DNA from: Salinibacter altiplanensis
Lineage (GTDB): Bacteria; Bacteroidota; Rhodothermia; Rhodothermales; Salinibacteraceae
Reading direction: 5' to 3'
NCBI RefSeq assembly: GCF_002894645.1
Contig: NZ_NCQY01000009.1
Location: 128,433-192,432 of the forward strand
Length of the DNA: 64,000 nucleotides
Positions 27,460 to 36,724 of this stretch are shown here, one piece after another (the first letter of the stretch is position 1; each line of letters starts with the position of its first letter). The notes under the pieces are model-generated. The model did not search any database and was not told the origin of the DNA. It saw only the letters and a list, made by a program, of their open reading frames with translations. The position numbers and the translations under genes are program-made.

Positions 27460-28032
27460 GTGCTTCCCGAACGGATCCCAATTCCCGAGTCGTTGTACTC
27501 CATCGAGACTGGAGACCCGATCGCCACGTGTCTCGCCTGTGACCGATCGCTGCTGGACGGCCCCACCGAGTACCTGATCGAAAAGGGCCACCGTCGCTAC
27601 GCGGACTACGACGTGCAGGAGACCATTTTCGGGTACGCCCTGTGCATGGAGTGCCACGCCACGATGCAGCAGTCCTTCTCTGCTCCCTCGAAGCACCGGT
27701 GCCAGGCGTATCTGTCCGAGCACGTGGACCTGGCCGGTCGGACCGGACGGCTTCTCGACGCCGACTCCTACGACCCGGCCGACTGGACGCGCCAGTGCGT
27801 GGTCCACGGCACGCCCCGGGAAGAGCTTGAGGAATATCAGGTCATTGCACACTGTCAGGGGGATACGTTGCTGCTCACCCACCTTCCTCTTCTGATGGGC
27901 GGCCCGGCCATCGATGCCCTCGTGCAGCGTCTCTCCAGCGAAACGCTCGACGACCTGGGCGGCTTTCGCGACGACCACCTCGGGCTCCCCCCCGATCTGA
28001 AGCGCGATCTTCAGGGCCCGATCCTGGCGTAG
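27460..28032 (+). CDS. Cys-cluster protein, unknown function
   Basis: About 190 residues. Two CxxC pairs (Cys24/27 in 'TCLACD' and Cys62/65 in 'CMECH') are 38 residues apart, with another Cys at 81 ('HRCQAY'). The pattern suggests a zinc-ribbon or treble-clef fold that binds one Zn2+. The rest is acidic and lacks membrane segments, so it is probably cytoplasmic. I do not recognise the family. The start is uncertain: GTG 27460 is given; a TTG at 27427 with AAGAGG upstream is an alternative, and a strong AAGGAGG at 27394-27400 has no start codon at proper spacing in this frame. It precedes the subtilase gene by 38 bases on the same strand. Confidence 0.6.
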   Translation: MLPERIPIPESLYSIETGDPIATCLACDRSLLDGPTEYLIEKGHRRYADYDVQETIFGYALCMECHATMQQSFSAPSKHRCQAYLSEHVDLAGRTGRLLDADSYDPADWTRQCVVHGTPREELEEYQVIAHCQGDTLLLTHLPLLMGGPAIDALVQRLSSETLDDLGGFRDDHLGLPPDLKRDLQGPILA

Positions 28033-28070
28033 TCGCCCCTGCCTGCCCTCTTCTCCCAATTCTCGACTCC

Positions 28071-29765
28071 ATGAAGAGCCTCCTCCCTCTCTCGACACTC
28101 GTTTTGGCCTTCTTGGTGGTTGGCTGCGCCGGAAGTCGCCCCCCCGCCACGCCAACGGCGTCCGACCCCGCCACCGGATCTCCCTCAGCGGCCCCGGACA
28201 CGACCACCGAGGCGAGTGGCACGTCGCTCCCGGCCCCCTCCCGCGCCCCGCGGGACTGGTACCACCTCGACCGCGTGCCCCGGAGCGGCCCCGGCCTCAA
28301 CACCCGAGCGGCCTACCAGGAGGTACTGCAGGACCGCCCTCCTCAGGACACAGTCCGGGTCGCCGTCATTGACTCCGGCCTCGACATCGACCACGAAGAC
28401 CTTTCGTCAGAGACCTGGACCAATGCCGACGAGATCCTTGGCAACGGCGTCGACGACGACGGCAACGGCTACATCGACGACGTGCATGGATGGAACTTCA
28501 TCGGGGGGCCCGACGGCGAGAACGTGAACCAGGACACGTACGAGCTTACCCGGATTTACGTGGACCTTCAGGAGCGTTTCGACGGGGTCGACTCGGCGGC
28601 CGTCGCCCCCGACGCCCGGGATCCATACCAGCGGTATCAGAAGATTCGGCGCACCTTTCGGGAGAAGCGCCGCGAAGCCCGCAACCGACTCGCACAGGTC
28701 GGAAAGGCCCAGAAGGCCGTCCAGGCGTCCGTGGATGTGCTAAAGACCCACCTCGACACCGACAGCCTCACCCCGTCGGCCGTCCGATCGGTAACGAGTC
28801 CCCGCCAGGACGTGCGCCGGGCCCAGCAGACCCTCCAGTACTTCTACGATCAGGACCTTTCGCCCACCGACCTCAACGACTACAAGGACCAGCTGGAGCG
28901 TCAGGTCGAGTACAACTACAACCCCGATTTCAATCCGCGTTCCGTCGTGGGGGATGACTACGCAGACAAGACCGGACACCAGTACGGGAACGCCGATGTG
29001 GAGGGCCCCGATCCCGGGCATGGCACGCACGTGGCGGGCATCATTGGTGCCGCCCGGGAGAACGCAATCGGCGTCGACGGCGTTGCGCGGGGCGTGCGCC
29101 TCATGTCCGTCCGGGCGGTGCCAAACGGGGATGAGCGCGACAAGGACGTGGCCAACGCCATCCGGTACGCGGCCGACAACGGGGCCGACGTCATCAACAT
29201 GAGCTTCGGTAAGGCCTACTCGCCCCACAAGAACGTGGTCGACGCCGCCGTGCAGTACGCCGACTCGATGGGGGTCCTCATGGTCCATGCCGCCGGGAAC
29301 GACGGCGCGAACGTGGACTCCACCGACAACTTCCCGTCGCCCTACTACGCGAACGGCAACCGGGCACAGCGGTGGATCGAGGTTGGCGCCTCGTCCTGGA
29401 AGGGCGGAGAGAAGCTGGCCGCCCCGTTCAGCAACTACGGCGCGGAGCGGGTGGACGTCTTTGCACCCGGGCAGTCCATCTACTCGACCGTCCCCGACGA
29501 CGCGTACGAGCGCAACGACGGAACGAGCATGGCCGCCCCCATGGTGAGCGGCCTTGCCGCCCTGATCATGGCCCACTATCCCTCCCTCTCCGCCACGGAC
29601 GTTCGCGCCGTCATCCTTGACACCGCGACGCCCCACCGGGACCAGAGGGTCGCACGTCCCGGCGACTCTGAATCCGTTCCGTTCGGGACCCTCTCTGACA
29701 CCGGCGCCATCGTGAACGCCCGGGCGGCCCTCCAGCGGGCCGCCGACCGAGCCGCCGCGCAGTAG
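28071..29765 (+). CDS. Lipoprotein subtilisin-like serine protease (S8)
   Basis: 564 residues. The signal peptide ends in a lipobox (LVVGC, lipidated Cys19), so the enzyme is membrane-anchored outside the cytoplasm. A Pro/Thr/Ser-rich spacer follows. Catalytic residues are Asp101 ('AVIDSGLD'), His317 ('GHGTHVAG') and Ser486 ('GTSMAAP'), with the oxyanion Asn in 'AAGNDG'. The distance from Asp to His, about 215 residues, is far longer than in subtilisin and contains a charged, probably coiled-coil insertion (about 165-275) plus 'NGVDDDGNGYIDD', a possible Ca2+-binding loop. Such insertions are known in Bacteroidota subtilases. It may act in envelope protein turnover or peptide use. Confidence 0.92.
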   Translation: MKSLLPLSTLVLAFLVVGCAGSRPPATPTASDPATGSPSAAPDTTTEASGTSLPAPSRAPRDWYHLDRVPRSGPGLNTRAAYQEVLQDRPPQDTVRVAVIDSGLDIDHEDLSSETWTNADEILGNGVDDDGNGYIDDVHGWNFIGGPDGENVNQDTYELTRIYVDLQERFDGVDSAAVAPDARDPYQRYQKIRRTFREKRREARNRLAQVGKAQKAVQASVDVLKTHLDTDSLTPSAVRSVTSPRQDVRRAQQTLQYFYDQDLSPTDLNDYKDQLERQVEYNYNPDFNPRSVVGDDYADKTGHQYGNADVEGPDPGHGTHVAGIIGAARENAIGVDGVARGVRLMSVRAVPNGDERDKDVANAIRYAADNGADVINMSFGKAYSPHKNVVDAAVQYADSMGVLMVHAAGNDGANVDSTDNFPSPYYANGNRAQRWIEVGASSWKGGEKLAAPFSNYGAERVDVFAPGQSIYSTVPDDAYERNDGTSMAAPMVSGLAALIMAHYPSLSATDVRAVILDTATPHRDQRVARPGDSESVPFGTLSDTGAIVNARAALQRAADRAAAQ

Positions 29766-30190
29766 GTCGCCCCTTCCCATCCGGGCAGAAGGCCCTTCCG
29801 CCGGGGCCCCGCACGACAGCGTCAGGGCTCCTCGCTGCCGCGTCCCCAAACACGAAGAGCCACGCGCCGGCTCAGGGCCGGGCGTGGCTCTCGCGTGTGA
29901 CACAGAAGCCCCCAGAAAACTCTCGGGGCCTCTCGTGTACGACCACAGCACCGCAACGCTGCTCAAACGTTGCAGTCAGGGGTCCGGGCAGCCGGCGGGA
30001 CGAGACCCGACAGGACCTGTGGTGCCCCAAACAAGGGCAGTGTCTCGCCGTCGCGCCGGACGACCTGTGGTGGGGCTGGAGGGCCCGCTTTCCGATGCGG
30101 TCGAGTGGTGAACGCTGGAGGGAACACGGATGGTCGCATCTTGTGCGCGGCGGGTCTTCACTCGGCACTCGACGTACACGTCGGCGCTCT
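29766..30190. other. Gap between convergent subtilase and ftsZ genes
   Basis: A 425-bp interval. It contains the strong hairpin at 29856-29891 and a CCCC/GGGG inverted pair just after it (around 29910-29930). I see no conserved gene. Small open frames here show no recognisable product. Confidence 0.55.
29856..29891. terminator. Strong hairpin between convergent genes, likely bidirectional terminator
   Basis: A 10-bp perfect stem (AGAGCCACGC / GCGTGGCTCT) encloses an inner CCGG/CCGG pairing. It is placed 90 bases after the subtilase stop and in the convergent gap before ftsZ. There is no U-tract on either strand, which is common for terminators in GC-rich genomes but leaves the role inferred. 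Confidence 0.5.
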
Positions 30191-31510
30191 CTAGTCCATC
30201 ATCTTGCGGAGGAACGCAGGGGTATCGGTGTCCTCCTCTTCCTCCTCGGAGCGGGAGCGCTCGTCGCGGTCCGTTCGCTCGCTTAGGTCATCGGCCTCCA
30301 GGCGGCGCACATTGGGATTGTCGTCTCCACTTTCGTCGTCCGCCTCGTCGGTCGGCTCGTCTTCCTCCGGCGGCTGAGACCGAAGGGGCGCGTTGCGGCG
30401 CTCATAGGCCGGCGTGTCGAGCTGTCGGAGATTGGTTTCGCCCTTGTAGTCCGCTGTCTCGTCGTCCGCGTCCTGGTCCTCCAGCGGCACCGTACGCCGC
30501 CCATCGTTGCCCTCGCCCTCCGGCTCCTCGTCGCGGTCGAAGCCGGTGGCGATAACGGTCACGCGGAGCTTGTCTTCGATGTCCTCCTCAATGACGGTGC
30601 CGAAGATGACCTCCACGTCCTCGCCGGCCTCTTTCTGGATGACACTCGTGGCCTGCGTGGCCTCGCGGATGCCGAGCGACGGGCCGCTCGTGATGTTGAC
30701 GAGCACGTTGGTGGCGCCGGCGATGGAGAGCCCATCGAGCAGCGGGCTGCTGATGGCCTGCACGGCGGCCTTCTCCGAGCGGTTCTCGCCGGTGGCCGTC
30801 GCCGAGCCCATGAGCGCCGTCCCGCCGTCTCTCATCGTCGTCTGCACGTCGGCAAAGTCGAGGTTGATCAGGCCGTGGACCGTGATCAGGTCACTGATGC
30901 CGCGGGTGGCGTTGTAGAGCACCTCGTCGGCCTTCTCGAACGCCTCGATCAGGCTCGTGTCCGGGTCGGCGATGTCGAGCAGCCGTTCGTTGGGGATGAC
31001 GATGAGCGTATCAACATTCTCGCGCAGCAGCTCAATCCCCTCGAGCGCCGTGTTCATGCGCCGCGACCCTTCACAGTCGAAGGGCTTGGTGACGATGGCC
31101 ACGGTGAGGATGTCGAGGCTCCGGGCAATGGCCGCCACCACCGGCGCGCCGCCGGTGCCGGTGCCCCCGCCCATTCCGGCCGTGATGAAGGCCATGTCGT
31201 AGCCTTCGAGGGCCTGCCGGATTTCCTCGCTGCTCTCCTCGATGGCCTCGGCACCAACGCTGGGCCGTGCCCCGGCCCCCAGGCCGCTCGTCAGGTCCTG
31301 TCCGGCCTGGATTTTTTGGGGCGCGCGGTTCTCGCTGAGTGCTTGGGAATCGGTGTTGACGGCGATAAACTCGACACTGCCGTGGATGCCTTTCTGCACC
31401 ATGTTGTTGATGGCGTTGCCGCCTCCGCCGCCGACGCCGACGACGCAGATCTTGGCCTCCTCATTCGCAGCGTCGTCGAACGAAAATTTGGAGCTAAAGT
31501 CTTGGTCCAT
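30191..31510 (-). CDS. ftsZ: Cell division GTPase FtsZ
   Basis: 439 residues. It polymerises into the Z-ring that organises division. The N-terminal Rossmann GTPase carries 'VGGGGGNAINNM', the tubulin signature 'GGGTGTGG' at about 114-121, 'NTDSQAL', and the T7 catalytic loop 'NLDFADVQTTM'. The linker is long and very acidic (about 335-425). It ends in the conserved C-terminal peptide 'TPAFLRKMMD', which docks FtsA. The ATG at 31510 has a good Shine-Dalgarno (GGAGGG, 3 bases before the ATG). It is the last gene of the dcw cluster, 212 bases after ftsA. Confidence 0.98.
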   Translation of the reverse strand: MDQDFSSKFSFDDAANEEAKICVVGVGGGGGNAINNMVQKGIHGSVEFIAVNTDSQALSENRAPQKIQAGQDLTSGLGAGARPSVGAEAIEESSEEIRQALEGYDMAFITAGMGGGTGTGGAPVVAAIARSLDILTVAIVTKPFDCEGSRRMNTALEGIELLRENVDTLIVIPNERLLDIADPDTSLIEAFEKADEVLYNATRGISDLITVHGLINLDFADVQTTMRDGGTALMGSATATGENRSEKAAVQAISSPLLDGLSIAGATNVLVNITSGPSLGIREATQATSVIQKEAGEDVEVIFGTVIEEDIEDKLRVTVIATGFDRDEEPEGEGNDGRRTVPLEDQDADDETADYKGETNLRQLDTPAYERRNAPLRSQPPEEDEPTDEADDESGDDNPNVRRLEADDLSERTDRDERSRSEEEEEDTDTPAFLRKMMD

Positions 31511-31722
31511 GGTCCCTCCAGTAAATCTGTGGGGTGAGAGTATGAGAACACAGCCCGGCGGGCCTGAAGTGAGCGGCTCCAAGCGCGTGCATGCCGGCCT
31601 GTTGACGTGTTTCTACGCTAAGTAGTTGAAGAGTGACGGTCTGTCCATTCGGGACTGGCAACGTGGACGGCGGTCGGCAAAAGGGAAGGACCGCTCAGCC
31701 CTCAGCCGCGCCTCCCAGCTCT

Positions 31723-32982
31723 CTATAATTCATCGAACCAGGCTTTCATGCGGTTGGAAATGCGGGCCATGAGGGTTTCCCCGTCGGCCCGGCCGTTCTG
31801 GTGGGCCCGTACCTCTTCGGAGAGCGTGGTGCCCCCAATGATGTCGGGGCGCATGCCATAGAGGACGAGGCCCACCCCGGTCGAAAACTTGGGATCGCTG
31901 ACCTCCTCCACGAGCCCACCGCTCAGGCCCATGGGGCGTCCCACGCGGGACTCCATGCCGAGCACCTCGGCGGCCAGCTCGTCGGTGTGAGGGACAAGCG
32001 ACCCGCCCCCCGTCAGCACAGAGCCGACGCCCAGGTGCCGGCCGTAGCCACTGCGCTTGATTTCCATCGCGGCAATTTCCAAAATCTCCTCCATGCGCGG
32101 CTGAATGATCTGGGCAAGGGCGTCACGCCCAATCGTTTTCTCGTCCCGCCCGCCGATGCCCGGAATCTCAATCTTCTCGTTCGAGTCGGCCTCGTCGGCC
32201 AGGGCCATGCCGAACTGGCGCTTCAGCTGCTCGGCCTGGTCCCGCATCACGCCGAGGCCTTTTCGGATGTCGTCGGTCACCTTGTCGCCGGCCACCGCGA
32301 TGACGGCCGTGTGGCGGATGGTGTGGTCTTCGAAAACGGCGATGTCGGTGGTGCCGCCCCCAATGTCGATGAGGGCAACCCCCACCTCCTTTTCGTCCTC
32401 GTGCAGCACGCTGAACGAGGAGGCGAGCGGCTCCAGCACCAGGTCGGACACCCGGAAGCCGGCCTTCTCGATGCAGCGGTAGATGTTCTTGGCCGCGGAG
32501 ACGAGCCCCGTGATGATGTGCACGTCCGCTTCTAGGCGCACCCCGCTCATGCCCACCGGATCGGCCACGCCGTCCTGCCCGTCTACGATGAACTCCTGCG
32601 GGATGACGTGCAGGATCTCGCGGTCGGCGGGCAGGGCCACGTGCGTCGTGTCCTCGAGGAGGCGCTGCACGTCGTTCTGTGTAATCTCGTTGGCGTTGAT
32701 CGTGACGACCCCGCGCGTCTGAAAGCTCTGCACGTGGTCCCCGGCGATGCCCACGACCACGTTTTGCACCTCCACCCCCGCGGCCCGCTCGGCCTCCTCC
32801 ACTGCCTCTCGGACAGCGGCCACGGTGCGGTCAATGTTGACCACCACCCCACGGTTGAGGCCGTCGGAGGGGGCCATGCCTACCCCGAGAATGTTCACGC
32901 GGTCAAGGTCATCCTTCCCGGCGACGACGGCACACACCTTGGTCGTGCCGATGTCGACTCCTACGACGATGTTTTCATTCAT
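31723..32982 (-). CDS. ftsA: Cell division protein FtsA
   Basis: A 419-residue actin-like ATPase that ties FtsZ filaments to the inner membrane. Phosphate-1 motif 'GVDIGTTKVCAVV', the SHS2/1C domain, phosphate-2 'LIDIGGGTTDIAVF' and the adenosine motif 'VLTGGGSLVPH' are present. The C-terminal 'RISNRMKAWFDEL' resembles the amphipathic membrane-targeting helix. It lies between ftsQ and ftsZ in the dcw cluster. The ATG at 32982 is supported by the conserved N-terminus. Confidence 0.97.
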   Translation of the reverse strand: MNENIVVGVDIGTTKVCAVVAGKDDLDRVNILGVGMAPSDGLNRGVVVNIDRTVAAVREAVEEAERAAGVEVQNVVVGIAGDHVQSFQTRGVVTINANEITQNDVQRLLEDTTHVALPADREILHVIPQEFIVDGQDGVADPVGMSGVRLEADVHIITGLVSAAKNIYRCIEKAGFRVSDLVLEPLASSFSVLHEDEKEVGVALIDIGGGTTDIAVFEDHTIRHTAVIAVAGDKVTDDIRKGLGVMRDQAEQLKRQFGMALADEADSNEKIEIPGIGGRDEKTIGRDALAQIIQPRMEEILEIAAMEIKRSGYGRHLGVGSVLTGGGSLVPHTDELAAEVLGMESRVGRPMGLSGGLVEEVSDPKFSTGVGLVLYGMRPDIIGGTTLSEEVRAHQNGRADGETLMARISNRMKAWFDEL

Positions 32983-33117
32983 GGCAATGTGGGGTCAATG
33001 TCAGGCTGAATCGTGATTCGTGACGCGTGACTGCGCGTGCTGCCTCACGACTCACGCACCACGCGTCTCCCATCACAGAGCAAAGGACGGCGCGGTGTGA
33101 GGAATGGATCGTGCATG

Positions 33118-33897
33118 CTATCCGTCGAGCGATTGTGTACGGGTCACCACCTGTTCGTCGAAACGGAGATCGATGTGCTCGATCGGCTCCTCCGGGGACG
33201 TTGTGAGAACCTGCCGGGCAAAGGCACGGAGGGTGCGCAATTTCTGAGGCACGTCGCCGTTCCCGAGGTGCACCGGCAACGCCTCGTGCGCCCCGATCGG
33301 GGTCGTCGTAAGTCGGATCGTGTCGTCGGACTGCACCTCGATTTCAGCCACGAGGTCGGCCACGCCCGTCTCGGGGAGGGCCCGCAGTACCCGGCGCAGC
33401 GACGACGGGCTCTGTACGGTGTCCGGCCGCGTCCAGGGGGCCTCGGCCCCAAGCCCCCGAACGAGCGGCACGTCGTACCCGGCGCTGTCGGGCAGGGGCA
33501 TTGCGTGGCCGCCCCGGTCGAGGTAGTAGGCCGGACGGCCTCGCGCATCCAGTGCGAGCGCCGCGGGGGTGCGCTCCGTCACCGTGAGCGCGAGGACGCC
33601 GTGCATCCACTTCGTCTCTACGGTCGCGCCCTTCACCCACGGATGGCGGGCCGCCCGGTCGGCCACGAGGGTCGGCTCCACCTCCATCATCGCCGTGCCG
33701 GAGTCCACCCGAGCGAGGCGGCGCACCGTGTCGGGCGCGGCGTGTTGCGTGCCGGCAACCGTCACGCGCGCCACAGTCACGTTCGCCCGCCACTGCCAGC
33801 CCAGTAGGCCCAGCGCGACCCCCCCTGCGAGGAGGAGCCCCACGCCTCCGAGGCGGAGGACCCGGCGTCCAAATGTAGAGGGCGAGTCTCGATTCAT
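33118..33897 (-). CDS. ftsQ: Cell division protein FtsQ (POTRA domain)
   Basis: 259 residues. One N-terminal membrane helix (about 15-35) is followed by a POTRA domain ('VARVTVAGTQHAAPDTVRRLARVDSGT' region) and an FtsQ/DivIB beta domain with 'HPWVKGATVETKW' and 'LTVTERTPAAL'. It belongs to the periplasmic FtsQ-FtsL-FtsB divisome subcomplex. Sequence conservation of FtsQ is always low, so identification rests also on the position between murC and ftsA. ATG 33897 was chosen as it precedes the basic N-tail and helix. Confidence 0.92.
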   Translation of the reverse strand: MNRDSPSTFGRRVLRLGGVGLLLAGGVALGLLGWQWRANVTVARVTVAGTQHAAPDTVRRLARVDSGTAMMEVEPTLVADRAARHPWVKGATVETKWMHGVLALTVTERTPAALALDARGRPAYYLDRGGHAMPLPDSAGYDVPLVRGLGAEAPWTRPDTVQSPSSLRRVLRALPETGVADLVAEIEVQSDDTIRLTTTPIGAHEALPVHLGNGDVPQKLRTLRAFARQVLTTSPEEPIEHIDLRFDEQVVTRTQSLDG

Positions 33898-34047
33898 GAG
33901 TACAGAAGCAGTAATTGGCGTATTCGCCGAGGCCAACCGTGAAGCGTGAGGCGCAAAACGCAAGGCGTGAGGCTCAGGCCGCACATCGCCGCTCACGTAT
34001 CACTCGCGTCACTCGTCACGCATCACACGTTCGAAAAGAGGTTGATC

Positions 34048-35469
34048 TCATTGGGCTACTTTCTGACCATTCTCGTTGAGCAGGTCCACGAACGTCTCGC
34101 TGGCCCGCCAGATGTCCCCCGCCCCCAGCATTAGGACGACATCGCCCGGCTCAGCAAGCTCTTGAAGACGACCCGGCAGGTCCGTTTTGTCCGACACGTA
34201 GTGCACGGCGCGGTGGCCAAACTGCTCGGCCCGCTCGGCCAGGCGCCCGCCGGTGACGCCCTCAATCGGGGCCTCGCGCGCCCCGTACACGTCGGTCAGC
34301 ACGAGGACGTCGGCGTTGAAGAAGGAGCGCGCGAACGCGTCCATGAAGTTCTGGGTGCGAGAGTACATGTGCGGCTGAAAGACGGCGACCACGCGGCGGT
34401 CGGGAAAGCCCTGATGCGCCGCGTCCAGGGTTGCCTCAATCTCGGTCGGGTGATGGGCGTAGTCGTCGAGCACCGTGACGCCTGCGGCTTCTCCCTTCTT
34501 CTCGAACCGGCGGCGGACGCCCGTGAAGGTGCCGAGTCCGTCGCGCACCCTTTCGAATGAAATATCGAGCTCCTGGCCCACCGCCACCGCGGCAAGCGCG
34601 TTCCGCACGTTGTGCAGGCCGGGCACGTGAAGCTCAATGGGGCCGAGGCGCTCGCCCCGCACCGCTACGTCAAACCGGGTCGTCATCTCGTCCCGTCGGA
34701 TGTTCTCGGCCCGCACCTCGGCCTGGCGCGTGGTGCCGTAGGTGACGACCCGGCGCTCCACGTCCCCCACGATGGCCTGCACGTTCGGGTCATCGAGGCA
34801 CAGGATGGCGGCCCCGAAGAACGGCACGCTGTTGGCGTACTGCGTGAAGGCGGCCTTGATGTCGTCCAGGTCCTCGTACACGTCGAGGTGATCCTCCTCG
34901 ATGCTCGTAATGACGGCCAACGACGGCGTGAGGCGCAGGAACGTGCGGTCGTATTCGTCGGCCTCAATTACGATGACGTCGCCCTCGCCCGTAATGGCGT
35001 TGGAGCCGAAGGCCGTTACCTTCCCCCCCACGATCACCGTCGGGTCAAAGCCGCCCTCCGCCACGACGAGTCCCGCCATGGAAGTCGTGGTTGTCTTGCC
35101 GTGGGTGCCGGCCACGCCAACCCCAAACTTCATCCGGATCAGCTCGCCCAGCATCTCGGCCCGCGGGATGAGCGAAATGCGGCGGCGTTCGGCCTCACGG
35201 GTTTCCGGGTTGTCGTCGGGGTCGACGGCACTGGAATACACCACCACGTCGGCCTTGCCCACCTGCTCGGCGGCGTGGCCCTCGTGGATGGTAGCCCCCT
35301 CCGCTTCGAGGCGTTCGGTCACGTCGCTACGCTCCAGGTCCGAGCCCGTCACGGTGTAGCCACGGTTGAGAAGCACCTCGGCGATGGAGCTCATGCCAAT
35401 GCCGCCGATGCCCACCATGTGGACCTGGCGGATGCGGCCCAGAGCCGGTTGCGTGCGGAGTTCAGCCAT
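34048..35469 (-). CDS. murC: UDP-N-acetylmuramate--L-alanine ligase
   Basis: 473 residues. It adds L-Ala to UDP-MurNAc. The N-terminal domain has 'HMVGIGGIGMSSIAEVL' for UDP binding, the central domain has the ATP P-loop 'GVAGTHGKTTTTSM', 'EADEYDRTFL' and 'NVRNALAAVAV', and the C-terminal domain has 'DDYAHHPTEIEATL' and 'FQPHMYSRTQ'. Cytoplasmic, first of the Mur ligases. It lies between murG and ftsQ. ATG 35469 directly precedes the conserved domain. Confidence 0.97.
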   Translation of the reverse strand: MAELRTQPALGRIRQVHMVGIGGIGMSSIAEVLLNRGYTVTGSDLERSDVTERLEAEGATIHEGHAAEQVGKADVVVYSSAVDPDDNPETREAERRRISLIPRAEMLGELIRMKFGVGVAGTHGKTTTTSMAGLVVAEGGFDPTVIVGGKVTAFGSNAITGEGDVIVIEADEYDRTFLRLTPSLAVITSIEEDHLDVYEDLDDIKAAFTQYANSVPFFGAAILCLDDPNVQAIVGDVERRVVTYGTTRQAEVRAENIRRDEMTTRFDVAVRGERLGPIELHVPGLHNVRNALAAVAVGQELDISFERVRDGLGTFTGVRRRFEKKGEAAGVTVLDDYAHHPTEIEATLDAAHQGFPDRRVVAVFQPHMYSRTQNFMDAFARSFFNADVLVLTDVYGAREAPIEGVTGGRLAERAEQFGHRAVHYVSDKTDLPGRLQELAEPGDVVLMLGAGDIWRASETFVDLLNENGQKVAQ

Positions 35470-35550
35470 CGTGTTCAGTTGGGGTCGGTTGGAGCGTCGT
35501 CTCCGAGGGGCCCGGGGCAAGGCCCGTGGGCCAGTGAGAAAGAATCTGAG

Positions 35551-36663
35551 TTAGGCTGTGCGGTAGCGATCCGCAAGGGCGAGCACGTCGCGGGCAATGG
35601 TCTCTGCGGCGTCGGGCCGGGCCCGCTCCCGAGCGGCCGTGGCCATCTGGGCCCGCCGCTCGGGGTCGCCAAGCACGTCCAGGAGCACCGTGTCCAGCCG
35701 GGCCTCGAGGTCCTCCTCGTCCAGCCGGATGGCAGCCCCGGCCTGTTCCAGGCTGCGCGCGTTCTTGGTCTGATGGTCGGCTGTCACGTTGGGCGAGGGC
35801 ACAAGCACGGCGGGCGTGCCGGTAACCGTCAGCTCGCTGCAGGTGAGCGCCCCGGCCCGGCACACCACGAGGTCGGCCGCGGCGTAGGCGTGCCCCATCT
35901 GGTCGATGTACTCGACGACGCGGAGCCGCGGGTGTGGGTCGACTTCTTCGATCAGGTCGTCGTGGTACCGGGGGCCGGTCTGCCACACCACGTGCACGTC
36001 GTCCTTGGCCAGCAAGGCATCGAGGTTGTCCTGGATCGCCCCGTTGATGGCCGCGCTGCCCAGCGACCCTCCCATTGCCAGCACCACACGCCCGTCCTTT
36101 GGAAAATCGAGGGCGGCCCGGGCCGCGGCCGGATCTGTGTTTTGCAGCGACTGGCGGGTCGGGTTGCCACTCACCACCGCGTGCTCGGCGGGCACCCAGT
36201 CTTTCGCCTCAGGAAAGGCGAGATGGGTGCGTACCGCGAGGCGCGAGAGCACCCGGTTGGTGAGGCCGGCGTAGGCGTTTTGCTCCTGTACCAGGAGGGG
36301 CCGTCCGCGGAGCCACGCCGCCATCAGCACCGGGGCGGCCACGTACCCCCCCGTGCCCACCGCGACGTGGGGCCCGATGGCCCCGACCAGGCGCCAGCTC
36401 TGCATCAGGCCCTGCGCCACACGGATCGGCAGCAGGAAGTTGGACGCCACGGCCCGGCGCTGAAGGCCCTGTGCCGTGATGGGGTGAAGGGCGTAGCCTG
36501 CCTCCGGAACCGCCCGCGCCTCGAGCCGATCCTGCGTCCCCGCAAACACGATTCGGGCGTCCGGACGGAGGGCCCGCACCGCATCGGCAATGGCAATGGC
36601 CGGGTACACGTGTCCCCCGGTGCCCCCCCCCACCATCAATATGTGTGGCGCACGTGCGCTCAT
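35551..36663 (-). CDS. murG: Undecaprenyl-PP-MurNAc-pentapeptide GlcNAc transferase
   Basis: 370 residues with a GT-B fold (GT28). It converts lipid I to lipid II on the inner face of the membrane. 'GGGTGGHVYPAIAIA' is the N-terminal glycine loop, 'GTGGYVAAPVLMAA' the second G-loop, 'GGSLGSAAIN' the UDP-GlcNAc-binding loop and 'CRAGALTCSELTVTGTPAVLVP' the C-terminal signature. Length is normal. It lies directly between ftsW and murC, as in most dcw clusters. Confidence 0.97.
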   Translation of the reverse strand: MSARAPHILMVGGGTGGHVYPAIAIADAVRALRPDARIVFAGTQDRLEARAVPEAGYALHPITAQGLQRRAVASNFLLPIRVAQGLMQSWRLVGAIGPHVAVGTGGYVAAPVLMAAWLRGRPLLVQEQNAYAGLTNRVLSRLAVRTHLAFPEAKDWVPAEHAVVSGNPTRQSLQNTDPAAARAALDFPKDGRVVLAMGGSLGSAAINGAIQDNLDALLAKDDVHVVWQTGPRYHDDLIEEVDPHPRLRVVEYIDQMGHAYAAADLVVCRAGALTCSELTVTGTPAVLVPSPNVTADHQTKNARSLEQAGAAIRLDEEDLEARLDTVLLDVLGDPERRAQMATAARERARPDAAETIARDVLALADRYRTA

Positions 36664-36724
36664 GGCAGTTCGAAAACGTCGTCAATGGGCCCGGAGGCCC
36701 GAACGAATGTTAAGATGGAGCCCC

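Noticed and set aside
27217-28155. Upstream extension of the GT4 gene by about 313 residues
   Set aside because: The conserved GT4 fold starts at 27216, and the extension lies antisense to the Cys-cluster gene and the subtilase start.
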